A stretch of DNA of 33,880 bases. It comes from Planctomycetales bacterium. GTDB lineage: Bacteria > Planctomycetota > SBBH01. The notes beneath the pieces were generated by a model. It did no database searches and was not told the DNA's origin. It was given only the letters and a program-made list of their open reading frames with translations. Location: contig SBBH01000148.1 of NCBI GenBank assembly GCA_005239795.1, forward strand, positions 1-33,880, written 5' to 3'. Below are positions 6,862-14,889 of the stretch, one piece after another; the first letter of the stretch is position 1; each line of letters starts with the position of its first letter. Position numbers and translations under genes: made by a program.

Positions 6862-7314
6862 TTACTTCCGTTCCGGCGTCTGCGTCGGCGCGTAGCGGTC
6901 GGCCGTGTCGAACCGCGGGGTGAAAATCGAGATCGCGGCGGCGGGGGCGGGCCCCTTGTTTTTGAAGCCGTGCACGGCCAGGCGGGGGATGACCAAGAGA
7001 TCGCCGGCTTTCACCTCGCGGGCCTGGCCGTCGATTGTGAAGGTCCCCTCTCCTTCGAGGATGTAGACCGTCTCGTCGTGCTCCTTGTGGAAGTGGGTGC
7101 TCAAAAAAGCGTTTACCTGGATGAGATTCACAGTGTGGTCGGCGTTTTCAAAAAGAGGGGTTGTCCTGCCGGGTTCCTCAGGTCTGATACGCCCCTGCTG
7201 GAGCGCCTGGAGGGCGCTCCCGACGAAGGCATCGGCCCGGGGGGTGGAGAGAGGGGCGCTCGCGCAGGCACCCAGAAGCAGGAGGGCTGCCGTGGCGAGC
7301 GCCGCGCGCCTCAT
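6862..7314 (-). CDS. Cupin-domain lipoprotein
   Basis: 150 residues. MRRAALATAALLLLGAC is a lipoprotein signal with lipobox LGAC (Cys17 lipidated), so the protein should be anchored in the envelope. A single conserved-barrel cupin fills the rest: motif 1 HFHKEHDETVYILEGEGTF (two His and a Glu as metal ligands) and motif 2 GDLLVIPRLAVHGFKN (His ligand). The metal site looks complete, so it may bind a small ligand or act as an enzyme; the substrate is unknown. Its ATG overlaps the stop of the HIT gene (ATGA), so the two are translationally coupled. Confidence 0.85.
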   Translation of the reverse strand: MRRAALATAALLLLGACASAPLSTPRADAFVGSALQALQQGRIRPEEPGRTTPLFENADHTVNLIQVNAFLSTHFHKEHDETVYILEGEGTFTIDGQAREVKAGDLLVIPRLAVHGFKNKGPAPAAAISIFTPRFDTADRYAPTQTPERK

Positions 7315-7736
7315 CGATCTGCCGCCTGGCTGTGCCCCAGGGCCTTGAGCGCTGAGCGGATCGTCTCGGCATCGCGGTCGAGTTCGCCATCGCCCGGCGC
7401 CAGAGGGGGATTGGCGAAGTTGATGTCCTGGAGTTTTTCCAGCGGCACGAGGTGGAGATGCACATGCGGCACCTCGAGCCCCACGATCATCATTCCGACC
7501 TTGACCGGTTTGTAGGCGCGCTGGAGGGCTTTCCCGATCGACTGCGCCGCGGTCATGAGGTGGGCGGCGAGGTCGGCCGGCAGGTCCAACCAGTGGTCGA
7601 TTTCCTGCCGGGGGACGACAAGCACGTGGCCGTGGCGCAGGGGGCGGATCGTCAGGAAGGAAACGCAATGCTCATCCCGCCAGACAAAGCGCCCTGGGAT
7701 CTCTCCATGGATGATCCTGGTGAAGAGCGTTGCCAC
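7311..7736 (-). CDS. HIT-family nucleotide hydrolase or transferase
   Basis: 141 residues, a cytosolic histidine-triad protein of the HINT/Fhit class acting on nucleoside phosphoramidates or dinucleoside polyphosphates. The triad motif HVHLHLVP (H91, H93, H95) is complete. The N-terminal MATLFTRIIHGEIPGRFVW and RHGHVLVVPRQEIDHW are also typical of the family. The start is GTG at 7736, 8 nt after a TATACT -10 hexamer, with no Shine-Dalgarno sequence: probably leaderless. First gene of a two-gene operon with the cupin lipoprotein. Confidence 0.92.
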   Translation of the reverse strand: MATLFTRIIHGEIPGRFVWRDEHCVSFLTIRPLRHGHVLVVPRQEIDHWLDLPADLAAHLMTAAQSIGKALQRAYKPVKVGMMIVGLEVPHVHLHLVPLEKLQDINFANPPLAPGDGELDRDAETIRSALKALGHSQAADR

Positions 7737-7744
7737 GGGGAAAG

Positions 7745-7750
7745 AGTATA
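7745..7750 (-). promoter_or_regulatory. -10 hexamer TATACT, probable leaderless promoter of the HIT gene
   Basis: On the minus strand TATACT is followed by 8 nt (CTTTCCCC) and the GTG start at 7736. It lies between the upstream diguanylate-cyclase gene and the HIT gene, so the HIT/cupin pair can be transcribed independently. Confidence 0.55.
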
Positions 7751-7777
7751 TCGAGGGCGCCGTCGGCCGTCAGCAGC

Positions 7778-9625
7778 CTACGCTCCAACCGCTTTGCCTA
7801 CGGCGAGGGTCCGCTGGGGCGGTTGGGGTTTGGAGGGCATGCCCCACAGGAAACCCTGGCCGTACCGGACGCCCAGCTTGCGCAGGGTTGCCAGGTCACC
7901 GGCGGTCTCGATCCCTTCCGCGATCACCTCGGCCCCCAGCGCCTGGGCCATCTTGAGGAGGCGCGACAGGGAGCGGCGCCGGCCGGCATCCTGGGAGATG
8001 CCGTCGATGCATTTCCGATCGATCTTGACGATTTCAGGCTCCAAAAGGATGAGGCTCTCCAGGCAGCTGTGGCCGAAGCCGACGTCGTCCATGGCGATGA
8101 GCATCCCGGCCTGCCTGAAGGCTTGGACCGGGCCCACGAGGTAGGAAGGCTCCCCGACGATCTGCTCTTGGCTGATCTCGATGCAATGGTTTTTCCGGGC
8201 TCCGGAGGGAAGGGACTTGAGGAGGCTCGAGACGGGGATTTCACTCGCCGTCACGGGGAACAGATTGATGTGCCTGCGCATCTGGGGGGCCAACGTCGCC
8301 GCGGCCGCCAGACAGGCGTTGAAGCATTGCCGGTCGACCTGTGTGAGGAGGCGCACCTCCTGGGAAAGCCGGAAGAATTCCGACGGCATCGGGAAGGAGG
8401 GGTCATCAGCGCGGCTCAGGATCTCGTATCCGATGATCCGTTCCTCTTCCAGCGCATAGATTGGGTGGAAGACGGGATCGATCTTGGCCTTCTTGCGGAT
8501 CCGCTTGCGGATCGTCGTGTGGAAGTGAATGTCAGGAACCCTCTCCGGCGCCTGTTCCCACGCGCAGACGATGCGGTTCTTGCCGGCGCATTTGCTTTGG
8601 TGCAGGGCGAAGTGGGCTTCGGCCAGGAGCTCGTCGACCGAAAAGACATCGGGGTCGACGGCCACGATGCCGAGACTGACCGTAATGTGCAGGCGATCTG
8701 TGCCATGGGCAATGGGAGGAGATGAGACCATCAGGCGGATTTTTTCCGCAACCTCGCACGCCTCCGCAGGCTTTGTCTGAGGCAGGAAGATGAGAAACTC
8801 GTCGCCGCCGACGCGGCCGGCGTAGTCGGTCGACCGGATTGCAGCCTTCAGGCGTTGGCTCGTCTCTTTCAAGACGAGGTCCCCGACGCCATATCCGAAT
8901 CGGTCGTTGATCTCCTTGAAATCGTCGAGGTCCGCCAGGAGGACGAGGAGGTTCGCCCCACCTCGCTGGAGCCAGTGGATCTCGTGCGAAAGGATCTGCT
9001 GAAGCCCCTGCCGGTTGAAGAGCTCCGTCAGGGGATCGAGGAGAATGAGGTGACTCAAATTCTTGTTGGCCGCTTGGATTTGTCGGGCGGCTTCGGCGAG
9101 TGCCGCTTCGGCTTTCTTGCGTTCGGTGATGTCATGGATGATCGCCGTCGTCATCCGCAGGCTTCCCAGGTGCATGACGTTCAAGGAGACCCGGACCGGG
9201 AACGTCGAACCGTCCTTGCGGCACCCCTCCGACTCGAAATGAGCCACGGCCTCGGCGTCAGGCGGTGCCGTCACCGGAGCGTCCCGATTCCCTAGGAAGG
9301 GAATCAGTTGGTCGATCTTAAGGCCCGTGAACTCGAAGGGGGGATAGCCGAAGAGGCGCGCCGCCGCGGGGTTTGCGGTCTCGATGATGCCGTTCTCGTC
9401 GGCCGTGAGGATGGCGTTGGGGGCGCTTTTCAGGATCGTGTCGATGCGGATTTTGGCGTAGGCCAGATCCTGGGCGTTCGCGCGCGCTTCGGCAGTTCCG
9501 GCGTCAATCTTCTGTTCAAGTGTTTCGTTGAGGGTTTTGAGCCTCTCCTCGGCTTTTTGGCGTTTGCGGATTTCTTCCTGCAGTCGGCGGATTGTCAGTT
9601 CCAGATTGCGCCTGGTGTCGGACAT
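7778..9625 (-). CDS. PAS-GGDEF-EAL cyclic di-GMP signalling protein
   Basis: 615 residues, no membrane segment. Order: coiled coil (1-60), PAS sensor (about 61-170, ending in the PAC-like IIHDITERKKAE), GGDEF domain (about 190-355, active site GGDEF at 273-277, so cyclase activity is plausible) and EAL phosphodiesterase domain (about 375-600). In the EAL domain the signature is EIL (401-403), with the metal-binding Glu retained. Other conserved residues are N454 (HINLFP), E483 (IEISQEQ), the aspartate pair in AMDDVGFG (513-514, usually DDFGTG), K535 (VKIDR) and E570 (IAEGIET). The phosphodiesterase site is thus nearly complete but diverged. AGGAGGGGGAGCG just before the ATG is a strong Shine-Dalgarno sequence. 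It lies about 120 bp downstream of a second c-di-GMP gene in the same orientation. Confidence 0.93.
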   Translation of the reverse strand: MSDTRRNLELTIRRLQEEIRKRQKAEERLKTLNETLEQKIDAGTAEARANAQDLAYAKIRIDTILKSAPNAILTADENGIIETANPAAARLFGYPPFEFTGLKIDQLIPFLGNRDAPVTAPPDAEAVAHFESEGCRKDGSTFPVRVSLNVMHLGSLRMTTAIIHDITERKKAEAALAEAARQIQAANKNLSHLILLDPLTELFNRQGLQQILSHEIHWLQRGGANLLVLLADLDDFKEINDRFGYGVGDLVLKETSQRLKAAIRSTDYAGRVGGDEFLIFLPQTKPAEACEVAEKIRLMVSSPPIAHGTDRLHITVSLGIVAVDPDVFSVDELLAEAHFALHQSKCAGKNRIVCAWEQAPERVPDIHFHTTIRKRIRKKAKIDPVFHPIYALEEERIIGYEILSRADDPSFPMPSEFFRLSQEVRLLTQVDRQCFNACLAAAATLAPQMRRHINLFPVTASEIPVSSLLKSLPSGARKNHCIEISQEQIVGEPSYLVGPVQAFRQAGMLIAMDDVGFGHSCLESLILLEPEIVKIDRKCIDGISQDAGRRRSLSRLLKMAQALGAEVIAEGIETAGDLATLRKLGVRYGQGFLWGMPSKPQPPQRTLAVGKAVGA

Positions 9626-9744
9626 CGCTCCCCCTCCTGTCCTTTCACTGGCCGCCTTTTGCGCGCAACTGACAGACGACTACACGATATCCCCATTTAA
9701 GGGGGAGCGCAAATTCCATTCCTCTTCCAATGGGTCTGGACGAA

Positions 9745-11421
9745 TCAGAGGGTCATCTCATCAGCGGGAAGGGGAGGGCTGATCAAGAATCCCTGCACGG
9801 CGTCGCATCCGTAGGATTTGAGCTTTTTCAAGACCTCGTTTTTCTCGACCCCTTCGGCGATGACATGGAGGGAGAGGGCGTGCGCCAAGTCGATTGTCGA
9901 TTTCACGATGAGACGGGCCTGCTCCTGGTTGTCCATGTCGATCACGAAGGATTTGTCGATCTTGAGGGCGCTCACGGGGAGCTTTTTGAGATGGGACATG
10001 GAGGAGAACCCCGTGCCGAAGTCGTCAATCGTGAATTTTAACCCCATCTCGTGCAGGTTCTGGAAGACCTGCTGGACTTCCGGCGATTCGGTCAGGAAGA
10101 AGTTCTCCGTAATCTCCAGGCTCAGGTCGCCTGCCGACATCCCGTACACCTGGAGGATTTCAGCGATCTCACGGGGGAGATCCGCGTCCTCGAGGTTCCG
10201 CGAAGAGAGGTTCACAGCAACGGGAAATTTGCACCCCTGCCTTCGCCAGACACTCAACTGGTCCATCGCCTGCCGGAGCACATTTTGCGTGAGCGGCTTG
10301 ATGAGTCCCGAACGCTCTGCGAGCGTCACGAACTGGTCGGGGGAAAGGATCCCCCTCTGAGGGTGGTGCCAGCGGACCAGGGCCTCCATGCCGCAGAGCA
10401 GGCCCGTGCGCAGGTCCACCTGGGGTTGGTAGACCAGGAAAAATTCCTGGCGGTCGACCGCCCTGCGTAGGTCAGCCAGGAGTGCAAGGCGGTTCGGGTT
10501 GTACTGGTCCTTTTCCGGGGAGTAGAAAGCGTAATTGTGGAGGCTTCGCTTGGCGACATACATGGCGACATCGGCATGCCGGAGCAGAGTGTCGGCGTCT
10601 GATCCGTGCTCGGGGTGGAGGGCGATGCCGATCGACGCCCCGGAGGCCAGTGACAGGTCGTCTATAAGAAAGGGATCCTCGAGGGATTTCAGGATCTTCT
10701 TCGCGACCGTCTTAGAGACCTCGGCGTCGGCAGTGGGGAGGAGCAGGGCGAATTCATCCCCCCCCAGGCGGGCCAGGATGTCCCCCGGCTCAAGAGCCCT
10801 TTGGATGCGCCGCCCCACAAGCTGGAGCAAGGAGTCCCCACGGACGTGCCCCAGTGTGTCGTTGACCTCCTTGAAGCGGTCAAGGTCGATCAAGAGAAGC
10901 GCCAGGGGGCGCTGGCCCCGTCCCTCCGTATGCAAGAGCTCTTGCACGCGGGTCCGCAGAAGGGTCCGGTTGGGGAGATCCGTGAGCACGTCGTGGTAAG
11001 CCAGATGAAGGATCGTGTCCTCGGCGCGCTTGCGCTCCCGGCGCTCAGCCGCCTCGCGCAGTTCTCGATGGATCACGGGGAGGAGCCGGGCCGTCTGCCC
11101 CTTCATGATATAGTCGTGCGCGCCCGCCTTCATGGCCATTACGGCGCTGGCCTCGCCAATCGAGCCGCAGACAATGATGAAGGGGATGTCATGTTTCGTT
11201 TCCCGAAGGATTGCAAGAGCTTTCAGGACGTCGAATCTGGGCATCGTGTAATCCGAGATCACGAGGTCCCACGGCCCTCGGCTCAGGGCTTCCCGCATCG
11301 CCTCGGCCGTGTCGACGCGGTCATGGACCGGCTCGTACTCCCCGCGTTTCAAGTCCCGCAGGAGGAGTTCGGTATCCTCGACGGAATCCTCGACCACAAG
11401 GACTCGGAGGGGTTGGGGCAT
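9745..11421 (-). CDS. Response regulator with GGDEF and EAL output domains
   Basis: 558 residues. The receiver domain (1-120) has the acidic pair E11/D12, phospho-acceptor D57 (VISDYTMP) and K107. The GGDEF domain (about 140-300) carries an intact GGDEF at 220-224 after LIDLDRFKEVNDTLGH. The EAL domain (about 315-555) has MEALVRWHHP (EAL 346-348), VNLSSRNL, LEITEN, the canonical DDFGTGFSS and VIAEGVE, so all catalytic motifs are canonical. It should make and break cyclic di-GMP under phosphorylation control; the kinase two genes upstream is the obvious partner. ATG at 11421 is 7 nt after a TATAAT; AAGGA in that gap could also act as a short ribosome site. Confidence 0.94.
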   Translation of the reverse strand: MPQPLRVLVVEDSVEDTELLLRDLKRGEYEPVHDRVDTAEAMREALSRGPWDLVISDYTMPRFDVLKALAILRETKHDIPFIIVCGSIGEASAVMAMKAGAHDYIMKGQTARLLPVIHRELREAAERRERKRAEDTILHLAYHDVLTDLPNRTLLRTRVQELLHTEGRGQRPLALLLIDLDRFKEVNDTLGHVRGDSLLQLVGRRIQRALEPGDILARLGGDEFALLLPTADAEVSKTVAKKILKSLEDPFLIDDLSLASGASIGIALHPEHGSDADTLLRHADVAMYVAKRSLHNYAFYSPEKDQYNPNRLALLADLRRAVDRQEFFLVYQPQVDLRTGLLCGMEALVRWHHPQRGILSPDQFVTLAERSGLIKPLTQNVLRQAMDQLSVWRRQGCKFPVAVNLSSRNLEDADLPREIAEILQVYGMSAGDLSLEITENFFLTESPEVQQVFQNLHEMGLKFTIDDFGTGFSSMSHLKKLPVSALKIDKSFVIDMDNQEQARLIVKSTIDLAHALSLHVIAEGVEKNEVLKKLKSYGCDAVQGFLISPPLPADEMTL

Positions 11422-11428
11422 GGTCCTT

Positions 11429-11434
11429 ATTATA
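11429..11434 (-). promoter_or_regulatory. -10 hexamer TATAAT before the REC-GGDEF-EAL gene
   Basis: On the minus strand TATAAT, 7 nt (AAGGACC), then ATG. It sits in the 27-bp gap after the single-domain response regulator, so the c-di-GMP gene can be transcribed apart from the kinase operon. Confidence 0.55.
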
Positions 11435-11448
11435 GCTCCTCTTGCAAC

Positions 11449-11910
11449 CTATGGGGTTTGGGGGCCAAGCGGCGGGGGTTCGTTTAAGACCAACCAGTAG
11501 AGTCCCATCTGCTCCACCGCCTGGGAAAATTGCTCGAAATCCACGGGCTTGCGGATGTAGCTGTTGGCCCCGTTGGTATAGCTTTCGCCGATGTCCTGCT
11601 CCTCGTTGGAGGAGGTGAGGACGACAACGGGGAGGAGCTTCGTGCGGGGGGCCTCCCGGATCCGTTTCAAGACCTCCAGGCCGCTCACCTTGGGGAGTTT
11701 AAGGTCCAGGAGGACAAGCTGAGGCATGGGGGCCGTTTTGCGGTCGGCGAAGGAGCCTTTTCCGAAGAGGTAGTCGAGCGCCTCGGCCCCGTCGCGGGCC
11801 ACGTGCACGGTGTTGGCGACGCGATGCTTGGAAAGCGCCCGCAACGTGAGGTCCTCGTCGTCGCGGTTGTCCTCCACGAGGAGGATGGTTTTGGGGGACG
11901 TTTTCTTCAT
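11449..11910 (-). CDS. Single-domain response regulator (Rcp1/CheY-like)
   Basis: 153 residues consisting only of a receiver domain. Acidic pocket EDN (13-15), phospho-acceptor D69 (VLLDLKLP), T99 and K121 (IRKP) are all present. The insertion between strands (YLFGKGSFADRKTAPMPQ) is typical of Rcp1-type regulators that pair with phytochrome-like or PAS kinases. It has no output domain and should relay phosphate or bind a partner. The ATG overlaps the kinase stop by 4 bp (ATGA), so the kinase and regulator are coupled and probably cognate. Confidence 0.94.
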   Translation of the reverse strand: MKKTSPKTILLVEDNRDDEDLTLRALSKHRVANTVHVARDGAEALDYLFGKGSFADRKTAPMPQLVLLDLKLPKVSGLEVLKRIREAPRTKLLPVVVLTSSNEEQDIGESYTNGANSYIRKPVDFEQFSQAVEQMGLYWLVLNEPPPLGPQTP

Positions 11911-14525
11911 GCGCTCTCGCCTCCTTCGCGCGGCGCCTTGGGGAGTGTGAAATAGAAGGTGGTTCCGCTCCCTGTTTGCGATTCCGCCCAGACGCGGCCG
12001 CCGTGGCGATGGATCACGCGTTGGACGCTCGCCAGGCCGATCCCGTTCCCTTCGAACTCCGCCGGGTTGTGCAGGCGCTGAAAGACGCCGAAGAGCTTGT
12101 CCGCGTAGGCCATGTCGAACCCCACCCCATTGTCCCGGACGAAAAATATTTTTTCGCCCTCTTGAAGCACCATACCACATGCGATCTTCGCCGGTGAAGA
12201 GTGCCGGCTGAATTTCCAGGCATTGCCGATCAGGTTTTCAAAGAGGGTGCGTAGAAGCGAGAGGTCCCCTTCGGCGGTCATGCCGGGGGTGATCTCCCAC
12301 GCCACGCGGCGCTTCGGCTCCCTTTCTTCGAGTTCCTTGGCCGTCGATTCGGCGATCGCGCTCAAGTCGACCGTCTCGCGCCGTATCGGGGCCCGGGCCA
12401 GGCGTGAGAGGTTGAGGACGTCGTCGATCAAGCGGCCCATCCGCTGGCTGGCTGCCCGGACGCGCTGTAGATATTCCTGTCCCTTGGCGTCCAATTTCCC
12501 GCTGTAGTCCTCCAGGAGCGCCTGAGAGAATCCGTCAATCCCGCGCAGGGGGGCCCTAAGGTCGTGCGAAATGGAATAGCTGAACGATTCGAGCTCCTTG
12601 ACGGCGGCCTGGAGCGATTGCGTGCGTTCCGCCACGCGCTGCTCCAGGGAGGCGTTGACGCGGCGGATCTCCTCCTCCGATTTTTTGCGCTCGGTGATGT
12701 CGACGATAGAAGCGAGAATGCATAGCCCCTCGGGGGTCTCGATGGGGTTGAGGTCGATCTCGACGGGGATCTCTCGACCGTCTTTGTGCAGGCCGAAGAG
12801 GTCCCGGCCGGCTCCCATGGGCCGCGCCTGGGGGGCGGCGAAGAAGGCGTTGCGGTGGCCCGGATGCGCCTCGCGGAAGCGCGCCGGGACGAGATCCTCG
12901 ACGGGGCGGCCGATGAGTCCTTTCCGGGTCCACCCGAACAGCTTTTCCGTTTGATTGTTGACGAGCATGATCCGTCCCTTGCGGTCGACCAGGATCATGG
13001 CTGTCGGCGCCCCTTCGAGCGCCAGGCGGAACCGTTCCTCGGCCTTCTTGCGCTCGGTGATGTCGCGCACAAAGGCGTTAAAGGTCGTTTCCCCCCTGAA
13101 CGTGACGGGGGAGACGGAGAGCTCCACCAGGAATTCGCTTCCGTCGCGCCGGAGGGCTTCGATCTCGATCCGCTTGTTAAGGATGGGGCCCTCCCCCGTG
13201 GCGAGGAAATGGGCCAGCCCCCGGGCGTGCGCCTCCCGGTAACGCGCCGGCATGATGAGGTCGGCCAGGAGGGATCCGATCGCCTTCTCAGCGGGCCATC
13301 CGAAGATCTTCTCCGCCTGGGAGTTCCATCCGATGATCGTCCCGCGGGCATCCATGGCGATGACGGCGTCGATGGCGTTCTCCAGGATCAACCACATCTT
13401 CTCCTCGCTTTCCCGGAGCTCCTTTTCGGTCTGCTTTTGGGTCGCTTGCGTCAGTTCCAGGGATGCCGCCATGTCGTCGAAGGAACGGGCCAGTTCGCCG
13501 ATCTCGCCGCCGCCGACGCGTGTCCCGGACCGGGTGGTCAGATCCCCTTTCGCGATCCGTTGGATGGCCGCCAGGAGTATTTTGACAGGGCGCAACACCA
13601 GGAATTCGCTGCCGAGCCAAGCGGCGGCTATGATCAGGATCGTGACGATTGCCAGGGCCGACAGAGAGCGTTCGACGATCCTGTCGACGGGGGCGTAGGC
13701 GATCGACAGGGGAACGCCGACGGCGAGCCTCATGCCCGTCGCTTTCCCATCGGCCTCTCCCACGGAGAGGAAGGCGTACAGCCGTTTGACGCCGTCGAGC
13801 CCTTCGACTTCGCCGGTTCCATCGCGGATGGTCTGGGCCGCTTCGACCAAGGGGTGGCTGGGATGAAGTCTGCCGGTCCATTCCGGGAGAACGGGGCGGC
13901 GCGCCAGGACCGTCCCCTGGGAGTCGAAGAAGACGATGACGGTTCCCTCGGGCAACTCGATCCCTTCCAGAAACGTCTGGAGGAATTCGAGATTCATCGA
14001 GGCCCAGATCACCTGTTCCAACTTTCCGTCCTCGGTGTAGACGGGATAGGCGAAGCTGACCGTCGGCTTTTCGGTGACGTGGTCGATCTGGTAATTCCCC
14101 ATGGAAAACCGCCGGGTTTCCAAGGCGCGTTGGAACCACGACTGGTCCGAGAAATTGGAGACTTCCGTGGGAGCGATGGCGCTTGCGAGGAGATCTCCGT
14201 TCGGTTTGACCATCCCTAAATTTGCGTGACGGGGGTTCTGTTTGAGCACTTCGGTCAGGACGTCATTGGTGGTCTCGATGTCGCGGCGGCGCACCATCGG
14301 GAGTTTCGAAAGGGCGATGAGCAGTTGCTCTGTTCCCTGGATCACCTCGGTCTGTTGGGCGGAGGTCAAGCGGGCGATGTCGAGGATTTGGGTGTAGGCC
14401 TCGCGCTTGGCGCTTTGGCGCAGTTCCACCGCGGCGTAGCCGATGAGCGTCAACGGGGCAATGGTTGCCAACAGGATGAGGATCAGGAGGCGGCTACGGA
14501 AACTGCCGAGGGCCAGAGGCATCAT
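11907..14525 (-). CDS. Membrane sensor histidine kinase (Cache-HAMP-PAS-PAS-HisKA-HATPase)
   Basis: 872 residues. TM1 (about 12-33), an extracytoplasmic dCache-type sensor (34-283, containing SWFQRALETRRFSMGNYQID), TM2 (about 287-308), HAMP (about 308-362), two PAS domains (about 375-495 and 500-620, each ending in an FVRDITERKKAEE-like PAC), a coiled linker, HisKA with the phospho-acceptor in SISHDLRAPLRGI (H654), and HATPase with N-box FENLIGNAWKFS, G1 DNGVGFD and G2 GNGIGLA. All kinase motifs are intact. The Cache fold usually binds small organic ligands; the ligand is unknown. The start is MMPLAL at 14525; TATAAT lies 12 nt upstream. Coupled to the response regulator downstream. Confidence 0.94.
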   Translation of the reverse strand: MMPLALGSFRSRLLILILLATIAPLTLIGYAAVELRQSAKREAYTQILDIARLTSAQQTEVIQGTEQLLIALSKLPMVRRRDIETTNDVLTEVLKQNPRHANLGMVKPNGDLLASAIAPTEVSNFSDQSWFQRALETRRFSMGNYQIDHVTEKPTVSFAYPVYTEDGKLEQVIWASMNLEFLQTFLEGIELPEGTVIVFFDSQGTVLARRPVLPEWTGRLHPSHPLVEAAQTIRDGTGEVEGLDGVKRLYAFLSVGEADGKATGMRLAVGVPLSIAYAPVDRIVERSLSALAIVTILIIAAAWLGSEFLVLRPVKILLAAIQRIAKGDLTTRSGTRVGGGEIGELARSFDDMAASLELTQATQKQTEKELRESEEKMWLILENAIDAVIAMDARGTIIGWNSQAEKIFGWPAEKAIGSLLADLIMPARYREAHARGLAHFLATGEGPILNKRIEIEALRRDGSEFLVELSVSPVTFRGETTFNAFVRDITERKKAEERFRLALEGAPTAMILVDRKGRIMLVNNQTEKLFGWTRKGLIGRPVEDLVPARFREAHPGHRNAFFAAPQARPMGAGRDLFGLHKDGREIPVEIDLNPIETPEGLCILASIVDITERKKSEEEIRRVNASLEQRVAERTQSLQAAVKELESFSYSISHDLRAPLRGIDGFSQALLEDYSGKLDAKGQEYLQRVRAASQRMGRLIDDVLNLSRLARAPIRRETVDLSAIAESTAKELEEREPKRRVAWEITPGMTAEGDLSLLRTLFENLIGNAWKFSRHSSPAKIACGMVLQEGEKIFFVRDNGVGFDMAYADKLFGVFQRLHNPAEFEGNGIGLASVQRVIHRHGGRVWAESQTGSGTTFYFTLPKAPREGGESA

Positions 14526-14537
14526 CCGAGTGTTTTT

Positions 14538-14543
14538 ATTATA
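14538..14543 (-). promoter_or_regulatory. -10 hexamer TATAAT before the histidine kinase
   Basis: On the minus strand TATAAT is followed by 12 nt (AAAAACACTCGG) and ATG. The implied leader is only about five nucleotides and has no Shine-Dalgarno sequence. Confidence 0.5.
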
Positions 14544-14600
14544 GTCATCGCACCCCCATGCCGCAGAGCAGGAAGTTGCGCTGGAGGCCCAGACGGTGGC

Positions 14601-14816
14601 TCAGCGCCAGAGTTGCTCGTAGTCGGGGGAGGGGCCTTCGCCGGCCTCTTTTCGGGCTTTCACCGCCTCGAGAACCCGGCGCTTTCCGGCCGCCTCAAAA
14701 AGCGTCCAGTTGGCGATCTCTTCCGTTGTGCGCAGGCACCCGATGCAGAGCCCCGTGTCGCGGGCGACGGCGCAAACGCCAATGCAAGGAGAGGGGGGAT
14801 CAGAGGGGGCTTGCAC
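14601..14816 (-). CDS. DUF1289 small cysteine-rich protein
   Basis: 71 residues matching the DUF1289 pattern SPCIGVC...GLCIGCLRTTEEIANW, with C11, C15, C24 and C27 placed to bind a metal or Fe-S centre. Function is unknown in the family. The GTG start at 14816 lies 6 nt after a perfect TATAAT on the minus strand and has no Shine-Dalgarno sequence: probably leaderless. It is divergent from the MerR-suf operon, its promoter about 26 bp from the MerR promoter, so shared control is possible. Confidence 0.85.
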   Translation of the reverse strand: MQAPSDPPSPCIGVCAVARDTGLCIGCLRTTEEIANWTLFEAAGKRRVLEAVKARKEAGEGPSPDYEQLWR

Positions 14817-14822
14817 GGAATG

Positions 14823-14828
14823 ATTATA
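14823..14828 (-). promoter_or_regulatory. -10 hexamer TATAAT, leaderless promoter of the DUF1289 gene
   Basis: TATAAT, 6 nt (CATTCC), then GTG on the minus strand. It faces away from the MerR promoter at 14854. Confidence 0.6.
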
Positions 14829-14853
14829 AATGTCGAGGCGGGGGCCGAAAAGG

Positions 14854-14882
14854 TTGCTAAACTCTGACGTTGACGTTAGGAT
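14854..14882 (+). promoter_or_regulatory. Promoter of the MerR-suf operon (TTGCTA, 17 bp, TAGGAT)
   Basis: -35 TTGCTA (14854-14859), 17-bp spacer, -10 TAGGAT (14877-14882), then 7 nt to ATG 14890. The spacer contains a tandem TGACGTTGACGT. The 17-bp spacing is shorter than the 19-20 bp usual for MerR-activated promoters, so repression or another mechanism is possible. Confidence 0.5.
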
Positions 14883-14889
14883 TACAGTT

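Noticed and set aside
12786..14219. Open frame of 477 codons antisense to the histidine kinase
   Set aside because: It has no protein signature, while the kinase frame shows every expected motif across the same stretch.
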